In this document: piece after piece, positions 22,439-30,333 of the stretch | How the letters are laid out: each line of letters begins with the position of its first letter | Numbering within the stretch: the first letter of the stretch is position 1 | From: an uncultured Oscillospiraceae bacterium | GTDB lineage: Bacteria; Bacillota; Clostridia; Oscillospirales; Oscillospiraceae | NCBI GenBank assembly: GCA_947626785.1 | Contig: CANQTO010000019.1 | Coordinates: 1 to 41,121 of the forward strand | DNA: 41,121 bases | Reading direction: 5' to 3' | Translations under genes and position numbers: made by a program | The notes under the pieces: generated by a model | Told to the model about the DNA's origin: nothing | The model's input: only the letters and a program-made list of their open reading frames with translations | Databases searched by the model: none

Positions 22439-22725
22439 AGGAATTATTATCCGGCCCCGTCCTGCTGACGGGCTGGCTGTTCGTTTTGAGCCTGGCGCTC
22501 TTTTTCACCATGGGCTATGACAAACTCCAGGCCCAGCGGGGCGGCTGGCGGGTCCCGGAGCGGAGCCTGTTCACTCTGGCCCTGCTGGGCGGAGCCATCG
22601 GGGGATGGCTGGGGATGCGCGCCTTCCGGCACAAGACCCTCCACCGGACCTTTTCCCTTGGCTTTCCCGCGCTGGCTATCCTACAGGCGGCGCTTTGGAT
22701 CTGGGTCAATTACCGTTATGTATAA
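22435..22725 (+). CDS. DUF1294 small membrane protein
   Basis: A 96-residue protein with three hydrophobic segments (about 5-25, 45-58 and 73-92). The family motifs are clear: YDKLQAQRGGWRVPE, then GGAIGGWLGMRAFRHKT with HRTFSLGFPAL. GTG 22435 is the start; it overlaps the stop of the metallophosphatase gene (GTGA) and has GGAGA 6 bases upstream. Function of the family is unknown. It is the last gene of the 20,218-22,725 operon. Confidence 0.88.
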   Translation: MKELLSGPVLLTGWLFVLSLALFFTMGYDKLQAQRGGWRVPERSLFTLALLGGAIGGWLGMRAFRHKTLHRTFSLGFPALAILQAALWIWVNYRYV

Positions 22726-22758
22726 AACAAAAAATCACAGATAAAAGGGGGTTTTCTC

Positions 22759-25329
22759 ATGAGCGATGAGCTCCGCATCAGCACCGGCATCCAGGGCCTG
22801 GACGAGACTCTGGACTATCTCCGGCCCGGGGACACCGTCACCTGGCAGGTGGAGCACGTGGGCGACTACGCCTATGTGGCCACCAAATTCGTCACCGCCG
22901 TGGCTCTCAGCGGACGGCGGATCGTCTATCTGCGCTTCGGGGACCATGAGGAGGTCATCGACGCGGAGGCCCTGGCCCGCCGGGGCGCCAACATCGTCAA
23001 GTACCAGCTGGACCCCTCGGTGGGCTTTGAGACCTTTGCCGTCCAGGTCCACCGGATCATCAGCCAGGAGGAGCCCGGCGCCTACTTCATCTATGACGGC
23101 CTGACGGAGCTACAAAAGTACTGGTTTTCCGACCTGATGGTCTGCAACTTCTTCCTGCTCACCAGCTCCTTCTCCCAGGAGCGGGGGAACGTGGCCTACA
23201 CCGCCATCAAGTACGAGCGGCACATCTATGAGACCATCTCCCGCATCCGCCACGCCACCCCTGTGCTGCTGAACATCCGCAGCGTCCGGGGCAGCACCTA
23301 TATCCACACCCTCAAGGCCGCCGGGCGCAGCACCAAGAACATGTACTTCCCCCTGCGCATCGACGGCAGCCACAGCCGGATCATCACCTCCAGCTCCGAG
23401 ACCTACGCCATCTTTGACATCTTCACCCAGACCGGCGAGCGCCGGGACTGCTGGGACAGCATGTTCGACTCGGTGGGGGACGCACGGGAGGAGCCCACGG
23501 ACCCGGAGGGCATCCAGCTCAAGGAGAACATCCTCCGCTGCCTGCTGGGCACCGAGCCCAAGCGGCTGGAGATCTGCCGGAAATATTTTTCCATCAAGGA
23601 CCTGATGGAGATCAAGAAGCGGGAGATCGGCACCGGCTGCATCGGCGGCAAGGCGGTGGGCATGCTCCTGGCCCGGAACATGCTCCGCAACGACGCCCCG
23701 GAGCTCTATGAGAAGTACATCGAGCCCCACGATTCCTACTTCATCGGCGCGGACGTGTTCTACACCTACGCGGTGCAGAACAACACCTGGGACCTGCGCA
23801 CCAAGATGATCGAGCCGGAGGACTATATCCGCATCGCCCCGGAGTTCGGCCAGAGGCTCCTCCACGGCAGCTTCATGCCCACCATCAAGGAGCAGTTTCT
23901 GTCCATGCTGGAGTACTTCGGCCAGTCGCCCATCATCGTCCGCTCCAGCTCCCTGTTGGAGGACGGCGTGGGCAACGCCTTTGTGGGCAAGTACGAGAGC
24001 GTGTTCTGCCCCAACCAGGGCACCCTGGAGGAGCGCTACCAGGTCTTTGAGGACGCGGTGCGCCGGGTCTACGCCAGCACCGTTAGCCCCGAGGCTATCA
24101 AGTACCGGGCCGACCGGAACCTGCTGGACCGGGACGAGCAGATGGCCCTGCTGGTCATGCGGGTCAGCGGCGACTGCCACGGGGACTACTACTATCCCCA
24201 TCTGGCCGGCGTGGGCCACTCCCGGAACCTGTATTTCAACAACTCCAACAGCTCCGCGGACAACAAGGGCATGCTGCGCCTGGTCTTCGGCATGGGCACC
24301 CGGGCGGTGGACCGGGGGGCGGACGACTACGCCCGCTTCATCAACCTGGAAAAGCCCCTGGCCCCGCCCATGGTGGAGCACGGGGACGAGTACCGCTTCT
24401 CCCAGCACAACGTGGACCTGATCGACCTGAAGGAGAACCGCTTCCGCTCCGTGCCCCTGGGCGAGCTGGACAAGCGGCTCATGGGGGCCGACCCCAGCCT
24501 CTTTATGGAGCCGGACCTGTCCGCCGCCGCCCGGTACCGGGAGCTGGGGATCAACGAGCCCGTGCCGGACATCCTCAGCTTCAACAAGCTCCTGCGCCGG
24601 ACCGACTTCACCCAGGTCATGACAAAGATCATGGCGCTGCTGGCGGAGAAGTACCAGTACCCGGTGGACGTGGAGTACTCCTGCAACTTCTACGACCGGC
24701 TCAGCTACCGCATCAACCTGCTCCAGTGCCGCACGCTCCAGACCCACGGCCTGGGCCAGGCGGGGGTAATGCCCAAGGTGCGGGACTTCTTTTTCCGCAT
24801 CAAGGGCAACTTCATGGGCGGCAACGCCTGCATCCCCGTGCGCTATGTGGTCTTTGTGAAGGTGGAGCCCTATCTGTCCCTGCCGGAGAACCGGAAATAT
24901 CTGACCGCCCGGAGGGTGGGAGAGCTCAACGCCCTGCTCAAGGGCAAGAACGCCATCCTTCTGGGCCCCGGCCGCTGGGGCACCACGACCCCCAGCCTGG
25001 GGGTGCCGGTGAGCTTCGCGGAGATCAACCGCTTCTCCTGCATGTGCGAGCTGGCCTACCAGTCCCACGGCCTCCGGCCGGAGCTGTCCTACGGGAGCCA
25101 CTTCTTCCAGGATCTGGTGGAGAGCGGCATCTTCTACACCGCCGTCTACCAGGGCGAGGAGGGCTGCCAGTTCAACGAGGCGCTCTTCGACCGCTATCCG
25201 GACCGGTACACGGAGCTGACCGGAGACAAGAGTTTGGCCGGCGTCATCAAGGTCTACGACATGGGCCAGGGCGGAGCGATCCTCTTCTCGGAGATCGCCT
25301 CTCAGGACTGCTTCCTGGGAGCGTTGTGA
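22759..25329 (+). CDS. Degenerate KaiC/RecA-like domain fused to PPDK/PEP-synthase ATP-grasp domain
   Basis: An 856-residue protein. The N-terminal about 230 residues begin STGIQGLDETLDYLRPGDTV, the usual entry to a KaiC/RadA domain, and continue with RRIVYLRFG and YFIYDGLTEL (Walker B-like position), but the P-loop between them (WQVEHVGDYAYVA) has no GxxxxGKT. From about 295 a pyruvate phosphate dikinase N-terminal ATP-grasp domain follows: IGGKAVGMLLARNML, QSPIIVRSSSLLEDG and, later, INLLQCRTLQTHG. No phospho-His swivel or PEP-binding domain is present. ATG 22759 follows AAAAGGGGG. Single-gene unit. It is probably an ATP-using phosphotransferase of unknown target. Confidence 0.85.
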   Translation: MSDELRISTGIQGLDETLDYLRPGDTVTWQVEHVGDYAYVATKFVTAVALSGRRIVYLRFGDHEEVIDAEALARRGANIVKYQLDPSVGFETFAVQVHRIISQEEPGAYFIYDGLTELQKYWFSDLMVCNFFLLTSSFSQERGNVAYTAIKYERHIYETISRIRHATPVLLNIRSVRGSTYIHTLKAAGRSTKNMYFPLRIDGSHSRIITSSSETYAIFDIFTQTGERRDCWDSMFDSVGDAREEPTDPEGIQLKENILRCLLGTEPKRLEICRKYFSIKDLMEIKKREIGTGCIGGKAVGMLLARNMLRNDAPELYEKYIEPHDSYFIGADVFYTYAVQNNTWDLRTKMIEPEDYIRIAPEFGQRLLHGSFMPTIKEQFLSMLEYFGQSPIIVRSSSLLEDGVGNAFVGKYESVFCPNQGTLEERYQVFEDAVRRVYASTVSPEAIKYRADRNLLDRDEQMALLVMRVSGDCHGDYYYPHLAGVGHSRNLYFNNSNSSADNKGMLRLVFGMGTRAVDRGADDYARFINLEKPLAPPMVEHGDEYRFSQHNVDLIDLKENRFRSVPLGELDKRLMGADPSLFMEPDLSAAARYRELGINEPVPDILSFNKLLRRTDFTQVMTKIMALLAEKYQYPVDVEYSCNFYDRLSYRINLLQCRTLQTHGLGQAGVMPKVRDFFFRIKGNFMGGNACIPVRYVVFVKVEPYLSLPENRKYLTARRVGELNALLKGKNAILLGPGRWGTTTPSLGVPVSFAEINRFSCMCELAYQSHGLRPELSYGSHFFQDLVESGIFYTAVYQGEEGCQFNEALFDRYPDRYTELTGDKSLAGVIKVYDMGQGGAILFSEIASQDCFLGAL

Positions 25330-25486
25330 TCAAATGCGACCCGCGTGTGCCCTAAGGGCACAGCGCTGGGCTCGCATTTGAGGTACTTGCGCTTATCGCA
25401 GGGGCGTTGCCCCGTTTGGTCGGCGCGAGAGCCCGCCCCAGGGCGGGCTTTAGGGAGTTTTTGAGGCGGCAAAGCTGCCTCAAAAA
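25330..25486. repeat. Four successive hairpins after the PPDK-like gene
   Basis: The stop codon abuts TCAAATGCGA (25330-25339), which pairs with 25372-25381 and encloses GTGCCC/GGGCAC. Next are GGGGC/GCCCC (25401-25413), GCCCGCCC/GGGCGGGC (25431-25448), and TTTTTGAGGCGGC with GCTGCCTCAAAAA (25458-25486). The third, with the T-run 25458-25462, can serve as the gene's terminator. The others are unexplained. Confidence 0.75.
25431..25462 (+). terminator. Likely terminator of the PPDK-like gene
   Basis: An 8-bp all-GC stem (GCCCGCCC/GGGCGGGC) is followed by TTTAGGGAGTTTTT. The T-run is slightly displaced, and the T's also form the 5' arm of the next hairpin. Confidence 0.5.
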
Positions 25487-25490
25487 CGAA

Positions 25491-25518
25491 TTTGATTTAT
25501 GTTTCATTGCGTTATAAT
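25491..25518 (+). promoter_or_regulatory. Promoter of the LRR lipoprotein gene
   Basis: TATAAT at 25513-25518 is clear. The -35 is weaker: TTTGAT (25491-25496, spacer 16) or TTGATT (25492-25497, spacer 15). Confidence 0.55.
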
Positions 25519-25562
25519 CTGTTTTTTGAGGAATCTATTCATTTCGCCGGGAGGCGTATTTC

Positions 25563-26870
25563 ATGAAGAAAGTTGTCAGTATTGTGCTGTTTACGCTGCT
25601 TTTGACCGCTCTGGCCGGCTGCGGGCAGAGCCCCGCGTCCGCGCCGGAGCCCACGCCGGAGCCCACGCCCAGCCCCGTTGTCTACGACGGAGTGGAGCTG
25701 AGCGAGGCCACGGAGAGCCTGACGCTGAACGTCCAGAGCGATCTGGAGGAGCTGGCGGCCCTGGCCGGTGAGCTGCCCGGGCTGAGCCGGATCGACTTCG
25801 GCGCCCGGCAGCCAGTGGCGGGGGAGCTGGAGCTGCTCCGGGGGGCCTTTCCCCAGGCAGAGCTGGTCTACAGCGTGAGTCTGGCCGGGCAGAGCGTCCC
25901 CTGGGACGCCCGGGAGCTGGATCTGTCCGCTTTGAGCCGGAGCGAAGTCCCGGCCGCGGCGGAGGCTTTGAAGCTGCTGCCTGAGCTGGAGAATGTGAAG
26001 CTGGGCGCCGCCTCGGAGGCGGAGGGGTCCCTGCGCCTGGAGGATGTGGGCCTTTTGCAGGAGGCCCGGCCCGAGGCGGCCTTTGATTTCTCCTTTGACA
26101 TCTGGGGAAAGACTGTCTCCACCGCCGACGAGACCCTGGATCTGAGCAAGGTCCGCATGAGCGACGGGGGACAGGCTGTCCGGGAGGCGCTGCCCTATAT
26201 GACCCGCTGCAAGGTCCTGGATATGGACAGCTGCGGCGTGTCCAACGAGGATATGGCCGCCATCCGGGACGACTTTCCCGACATCAAGGTGATCTGGCGG
26301 GTCTTCTTCGGCCCCTACAACGCCCGGACGGACGAGACGAAGATCCTGGCCTCCATCAAGGGCTACTACATGCGCTATGTGGACGTGGAGCCGCTGAAAT
26401 ACTGCACCGAGATCAAGTATCTAGACCTGGGGCACAACACCATCGAGGACATCTCCTTCGTCTCCTACATGCCGGATCTGGAGGTGGCCATCCTGGCCAT
26501 CAACTACTGGAGCGACGCCTCCCCCCTGGCAAACTGCCCGAAGCTTGAGTATCTGGAGATCTTCAACACCCAGGTGACGGACCTGACGCCCCTGGCCGGA
26601 CTGACGAACCTGAAGCACCTGAACATCTGCTTTTTGCACGACCTGAAGGATATCACGCCCCTCTACGGCCTGACCGGCCTGGAGCGGCTCTGGATCGGCA
26701 GCATCCACAGCATCCCCCAGGAGCAGCTGGACACCATTAAGGAGAAGCTGCCCAACACCTTGATCGACACTACCGCCGTGGCCCCCATCGACGACGGCTG
26801 GCGCACCCATGAGCGCTATAAGCTGCTCAGCGAGCAGTTTGGCTACGAAGAGGGAGATTACAGTATGTAA
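25563..26870 (+). CDS. Leucine-rich-repeat lipoprotein
   Basis: A 435-residue exported lipoprotein. The signal peptide MKKVVSIVLFTLLLTALAGC ends in a lipobox with C20 as the lipidation site, followed by a Pro/Glu linker (APEPTPEPTPSP). The middle (about 45-230) has irregular leucine-rich segments such as WDARELDLSALSRSEVP. From about 265 regular LRR units appear: EIKYLDLGHNTIEDISFVSY, KLEYLEIFNTQVTDLTPLAG, LKHLNICFLHDLKDITPLYG and LERLWIG. These match the internalin-like/LRR_4 pattern with 20-23-residue spacing. GGGAGG lies 9 bases before ATG 25563. It is probably anchored outside the membrane for ligand or surface binding. The target is unknown. Confidence 0.9.
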   Translation: MKKVVSIVLFTLLLTALAGCGQSPASAPEPTPEPTPSPVVYDGVELSEATESLTLNVQSDLEELAALAGELPGLSRIDFGARQPVAGELELLRGAFPQAELVYSVSLAGQSVPWDARELDLSALSRSEVPAAAEALKLLPELENVKLGAASEAEGSLRLEDVGLLQEARPEAAFDFSFDIWGKTVSTADETLDLSKVRMSDGGQAVREALPYMTRCKVLDMDSCGVSNEDMAAIRDDFPDIKVIWRVFFGPYNARTDETKILASIKGYYMRYVDVEPLKYCTEIKYLDLGHNTIEDISFVSYMPDLEVAILAINYWSDASPLANCPKLEYLEIFNTQVTDLTPLAGLTNLKHLNICFLHDLKDITPLYGLTGLERLWIGSIHSIPQEQLDTIKEKLPNTLIDTTAVAPIDDGWRTHERYKLLSEQFGYEEGDYSM

Positions 26871-26908
26871 GAGTAATTCACATACGACCCGCGTGTGACC
26901 TACAGTCC

Positions 26909-26945
26909 GAAAATTCCCGCCCTCTTAGAGAGAGCGGGAATTTTC
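26909..26945. terminator. Bidirectional terminator between LRR lipoprotein and DUF378 genes
   Basis: GAAAATTCCCGC (26909-26920) pairs with GCGGGAATTTTC (26934-26945). Both sides carry T-runs within the stem base, suited to the convergent genes on either side. Confidence 0.75.
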
Positions 26946-26952
26946 CGGCTTG

Positions 26953-27162
26953 TTATCCTTCGTCGGTAACAGAGTCGCTGCGGAACAGCAGCGAGACGCA
27001 CCAGAGAGCGGCCAGACCCACCAGCGTGTAGATCACGCGGCTGACGGTGGAGGTCTGCCCGCCGAAGATCCAGGCCACGATGTCAAAGCGGAACAGGCCG
27101 ATGCTGCCCCAGTTCAGGCCGCCGATGATGGCCAGCACCAGGGCGATGCGATCCATAATCAC
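26953..27162 (-). CDS. DUF378 small membrane protein
   Basis: A 69-residue protein with two membrane helices (about 5-22 and 42-62). It fits the DUF378 family: MDRIALVLAIIGGLNWGSIG, FRFDIVAWIFGG, then RVIYTLVGLAALW. GTG 27162 is chosen because AGGAG (27175-27171) is 8 bases upstream; the ATG two codons later would be 14 bases away, and the ATG at 27180 lies before the ribosome site. A GC-rich hairpin (27184-27203) lies just upstream in the leader. The function of this family is unknown. Confidence 0.85.
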   Translation of the reverse strand: MIMDRIALVLAIIGGLNWGSIGLFRFDIVAWIFGGQTSTVSRVIYTLVGLAALWCVSLLFRSDSVTDEG

Positions 27163-27183
27163 AGTCAATTCTCCTTTCATGGC

Positions 27184-27203
27184 GCCGTCCGGTCCCGGAC
27201 GGC
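27184..27203 (-). promoter_or_regulatory. Leader hairpin of the DUF378 gene
   Basis: GCCGTCC (27184-27190), loop GGTCCC, GGACGGC (27197-27203). It sits 8 bases upstream of the AAAGGAG ribosome site on the minus strand, so it could affect translation. No T-run, so it is not a terminator. Confidence 0.45.
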
Positions 27204-27303
27204 TGATGCTCTCAGAAGAGGATTCCTTCGGGCTCTATTCTGCCCGGCAAAACAAAAAAATATACCTTCGACAAAACTGGTGCTTTTCCGACTCCCTTCG
27301 CTC

Positions 27304-27332
27304 TTTACAAATGGCCGCTCACGGTGTATCTT
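27304..27332 (+). promoter_or_regulatory. Weak promoter for a possible small RNA
   Basis: TTTACA (27304-27309), a 17-base spacer and TATCTT (27327-27332). The -10 is poor (4 of 6), with a TATACT five bases further on. Its only reason for notice is the strong terminator about 100 bases downstream with no gene between. Confidence 0.3.
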
Positions 27333-27338
27333 ATACTC

Positions 27339-27437
27339 ACAGCTTATCCAATTGGTCTTTCGCGTGAAAGACCCGGCTCATATCTTTATCCCACAACCCT
27401 GTTTGGCGGACTGAAGAAATTCAGTCCGCACTTTTTT
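27339..27437 (+). ncRNA. Candidate small RNA of about 100 bases
   Basis: The predicted transcript contains the hairpin GGTCTTTC-GCGT-GAAAGACC (27354-27373), an unpaired middle, and the terminator at 27406-27437. No open frame with a ribosome site is inside. It resembles no RNA family that I can name. Confidence 0.35.
27406..27437 (+). terminator. Orphan intrinsic terminator
   Basis: GCGGACTGAA (27406-27415), GAAA tetraloop, TTCAGTCCGC (27420-27429), then ACTTTTTTG. A textbook plus-strand terminator with no plus-strand gene nearby upstream; the minus side has no T-run. Confidence 0.8.
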
Positions 27438-27441
27438 GTTG

Positions 27442-27809
27442 AGGTGCCGAGAGCCGGACCCAAACCGGTTCCTGGCGGCAGGCGTCAGAAGAAACTCGCT
27501 CCATTCCGCTTCGCTCTAAAGAGCAAAGCTCCATATCCGCTCCTTCCTTCTTCCTATCAAAATCAAAGCAGACGCTTTGATTTTGGAAGGACGAGCAGCG
27601 GCGTGAATGAGCTTTCGTGTATACACGGAAGCGAATGAGCGGAGCTTGCGAGGACGCAGTATTCCCTGCGGGCTTTTCCTAGCCTGAGAAAAAATCTGCT
27701 CGCCAGAAACTGCGCCACGCTTCAAAGGAAAAAGTTTTACGCGGTTTTGGCGTGAACGAAAAGTTAAAGAGATTCCATTGAAGCAGTTTGTGTCCGGCTC
27801 CCGGCACCT
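27442..27809. mobile_element. MITE-like element with 30-base imperfect terminal inverted repeats
   Basis: The first 30 bases (from AGGTGCCGAGAGCCGGAC) match the reverse complement of the last 30 at 26 positions; the outer 18 differ at one. The 368-base interior codes for nothing convincing. It has a 12-bp hairpin with loop AGAC (27558-27585), another with loop TATA (27611-27632) and two GAATGAGC copies. No target-site duplication is visible. A structured RNA closed by this stem is the alternative. Confidence 0.55.
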
Positions 27810-27865
27810 TAAAGGCAAACTCTCATTGAATTTTTACAAAGCCCTCGTTAACTTTTTACCTTAGC

Positions 27866-27894
27866 TTGCGCAGGCGGAGGAAGGGGACTATAAT
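27866..27894 (+). promoter_or_regulatory. Distal hypF promoter with TAGCTTGCGCA motif
   Basis: TTGCGC (27866-27871), a 17-base spacer and TATAAT (27889-27894). The -35 lies in TAGCTTGCGCA (27862-27872), an 11-mer that recurs at 32631-32641 before the hydrogenase genes. The leader to hypF would be about 187 bases. Confidence 0.55.
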
Positions 27895-28037
27895 AACGAT
27901 GATGCAAGAGATCATGTAAATTAGTGGAATCACACTGAATAAGGAACAAATTCATGCGTCAGACGGAAAAAAGTCCGGAAATCGCGGCAGAATTTGGCGC
28001 CCTTTTCAAAAAAAGAACGAAAAGGGAAAAATAGTTC

Positions 28038-28066
28038 TTGCATATAGCGCCCAGTGCGGTTATAAT
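28038..28066 (+). promoter_or_regulatory. Proximal hypF promoter
   Basis: TTGCAT (28038-28043), a 17-base spacer and TATAAT (28061-28066). The start near 28073 leaves a 15-base leader to ATG 28088. Confidence 0.75.
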
Positions 28067-28087
28067 GAGAATGTCAATTAATTAACT

Positions 28088-30322
28088 ATGGGGAAGTGCG
28101 CCTTGGAAAGAGTGCGGATCGAAATACGCGGCATCGTGCAGGGCGTGGGCTTTCGGCCCTTCCTGTACCGGCTGGCCGCCGAACACGGCCTGCAGGGGAC
28201 CATCGAGAACAGCGCCTCCGGCGTGGAGCTGGACCTGGAGGGGCCCCGGGAGGCCCTGGAGCGCTTTATCTCCCAGCTGCCGGAGCGGGCCCCGTCCCTG
28301 GCCCTCATCGAGAGCCTGAAGGCGGACTGGGGCGGCGAGCCCTCGGGCCGCCGGGGGCTGACGATCCTCCGGAGCCGGACGGCGGATTTCCGGGACACCC
28401 TCATCTCCCCGGACATCGGCATCTGCCCGGACTGCCTGCGGGAGCTGCGGGACCCCAGGGACCGGCGTTACCGCTACCCCTTTATCAACTGCACCAACTG
28501 CGGCCCCCGCTTCACCATCATCCGGGACATCCCCTACGACCGGGCCCGGACCTCTATGGCCGCCTTTCCCATGTGCCCGGACTGCGAGCGGGAGTACGGG
28601 GACATCCTGGACCGGCGCTACCACGCCCAGCCGGACTGCTGCCCGGTCTGTGGGCCCCGGCTCTTCTTCCTGGGCGGGGAGGGGCGGGAGCAGCCGGGGG
28701 AGCCTCTGGAGCTGGCCCGCGCCCTGCTGAAAAGCGGCGGCATCCTGGCCCTGAAGGGCCTGGGGGGCGTCCATCTGGCCTGTACGCTGGACCGGGCGGC
28801 GAAGCTGCGGCGGCGAAAGCAGCGGGACGAGAAGCCCTTTGCCCTCATGTGCCGGGACGTGGAAGCGGCCCGGGCCCTCTGCCATATCAGCCCGGAGGAG
28901 GAGGCACTGCTGGAGAGCAGCCGCAAGCCCATCGTGCTGCTGAAAAAGCGGCGGCCGGGCCTGGAGGAAGTCAGCGAGAACGGGCGCATCGGCGTGATGC
29001 TGCCCTATACGCCGCTGCATGTGCTGCTCTTCGGGGAGGATCTGGACGCGCTGATCATGACCAGCGCCAACCTGTCCGACCGGCCCATCGTATACCGGAA
29101 CGACGAGGCCCTGCGGGAGCTGAGAGGCATCGCCGGCGGCTACCTGCTCCACGACCGGGACATCCAGACCCGCTGCGACGACTCGCTGCTCTGGGTGCTG
29201 GAGGGGAAGGAGTACCCCGCCCGGCGCTCAAGGGGCTATGTGCCCTTCCCGGTGAAGATCACCGGCGGCCGGGGCAGCGTCCTGGCCTGCGGGGCGGAGC
29301 AGAAGGCCAGCTTCTGCCTGTCCAAGGGGGACTACGCCTTCCCCAGCCAGCACATCGGGGATCTGAAAAACTTGGAGACCCTGGAGCACTACGAACAGCA
29401 GATCAGGCACTTTGAGCGCCTTTTCGATACCAGGCCGGAGCTTCTGGCCTGCGACCTGCACCCGGACTACCTGTCCGCCGCCTACGCCCAGGAGCGGAGC
29501 CGGCGGGAGGGCCTGCCCCTCGTCAAAGTCCAGCACCACCACGCCCACCTGGCCGCCTGCATGGCGGACAACGGCCTGGAGGGCCCGGTCATCGGGCTCA
29601 TCTGGGACGGCGTGGGCCTGGGCAGCGACGCCACCGCCTGGGGCGGCGAGTGCCTGGTGGGGGACTACGGGGGCTTTGAGCGCTTCGGCAGCCTCCGGCC
29701 CATCCCCCTCATCGGCGGGGACCGGGCCGTGAAGGAGACGGACCGCCTGGCCTACGCCCTGCTGAGAGACTCCGGCTGTGAACCGGGCGGGGGAGAGGCA
29801 GCGCCGGCCTATGAGGCCATGCTCCGGGCGGGGCTCAACTGCCCTTTGTCCTCCGGCATGGGCCGTCTCTTCGACGGGGTCTCCGCCATCCTGGGCATCA
29901 AGACCCGGTGCAGCTACGAGGGCCAGGGGGCCGTGCTGCTGGAGGCGGCGGCCGGAGAGACGGAGGAGCGCTTCCCCTATGAGCTGGAGGGCAGCCCCCT
30001 GCGCTTTGACTGGCGGCCCATGGTCCGGGCCCTGGCGGCGGAGAAGACCGCGGGCGTCCCGGCGCCGCTGCTGGCGGCGAAATTTATGAACACCCTGCTG
30101 GATATGGCTCTGGAGATGAGCCTGGCGGCCTCCCGGGAGACCGGACTGAAGGACGTAGTCCTCTCCGGAGGCAGCTTCCAGAATATGTATATCATGGAGC
30201 GGCTGCTGCCCGCCCTGCGCGGAGCGGGGCTGCGGCCCTGGCGGCACAGCCGCGTGTCCGCCAACGACGAGGGGCTGTCCCTGGGCCAGCTGATGATCGC
30301 CCAGAGACAGTGGAAAGGTTGA
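28088..30322 (+). CDS. hypF: Carbamoyltransferase HypF, [NiFe]-hydrogenase maturation
   Basis: A 744-residue HypF, which carbamoylates the C-terminal Cys of HypE to make the cyanide ligands of the active-site iron. It has an acylphosphatase domain (about 10-95, GIVQGVGFRPFLYRLA), two zinc fingers (C113/C116 with C135/C138; C163/C166 with C185/C188), a YrdC-like domain (about 205-390) and a Kae1-like carbamoyltransferase domain with VQHHHAHLAACMAD and IWDGVGLGSDATAWGGE. The length is normal. The start is uncertain: ATG 28088 has no ribosome site, while TTG 28103 has GGGGAAG 6 bases upstream and still precedes the conserved core. hypC follows after 11 bases. First gene of the hyp/hydrogenase cluster. 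Confidence 0.96.
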   Translation: MGKCALERVRIEIRGIVQGVGFRPFLYRLAAEHGLQGTIENSASGVELDLEGPREALERFISQLPERAPSLALIESLKADWGGEPSGRRGLTILRSRTADFRDTLISPDIGICPDCLRELRDPRDRRYRYPFINCTNCGPRFTIIRDIPYDRARTSMAAFPMCPDCEREYGDILDRRYHAQPDCCPVCGPRLFFLGGEGREQPGEPLELARALLKSGGILALKGLGGVHLACTLDRAAKLRRRKQRDEKPFALMCRDVEAARALCHISPEEEALLESSRKPIVLLKKRRPGLEEVSENGRIGVMLPYTPLHVLLFGEDLDALIMTSANLSDRPIVYRNDEALRELRGIAGGYLLHDRDIQTRCDDSLLWVLEGKEYPARRSRGYVPFPVKITGGRGSVLACGAEQKASFCLSKGDYAFPSQHIGDLKNLETLEHYEQQIRHFERLFDTRPELLACDLHPDYLSAAYAQERSRREGLPLVKVQHHHAHLAACMADNGLEGPVIGLIWDGVGLGSDATAWGGECLVGDYGGFERFGSLRPIPLIGGDRAVKETDRLAYALLRDSGCEPGGGEAAPAYEAMLRAGLNCPLSSGMGRLFDGVSAILGIKTRCSYEGQGAVLLEAAAGETEERFPYELEGSPLRFDWRPMVRALAAEKTAGVPAPLLAAKFMNTLLDMALEMSLAASRETGLKDVVLSGGSFQNMYIMERLLPALRGAGLRPWRHSRVSANDEGLSLGQLMIAQRQWKG

Positions 30323-30333
30323 GGTGACAGGAG

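Larger units (their letters stand above)
27163..28087. other. 925-base non-coding stretch before hypF
   Basis: No convincing protein gene was found; the ORFs here cross hairpins and lack ribosome sites. From left to right it holds a leader hairpin (27184-27203), a possible small RNA (about 27339-27437), a MITE-like element (27442-27809) and two hypF-directed promoters (27866 and 28038). No tRNA, RNase P, 6S or tmRNA signature was recognised. Confidence 0.7.

Noticed and set aside
27442-27809. RNase P RNA, tmRNA or 6S RNA
   Set aside because: Length suits some of these but none of their conserved cores was seen.
27324-27818. Open frames of about 100 codons on both strands in the hypF upstream region
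   Set aside because: They cross the terminator and the terminal repeats of the MITE-like element, have no ribosome sites and no protein-like composition.
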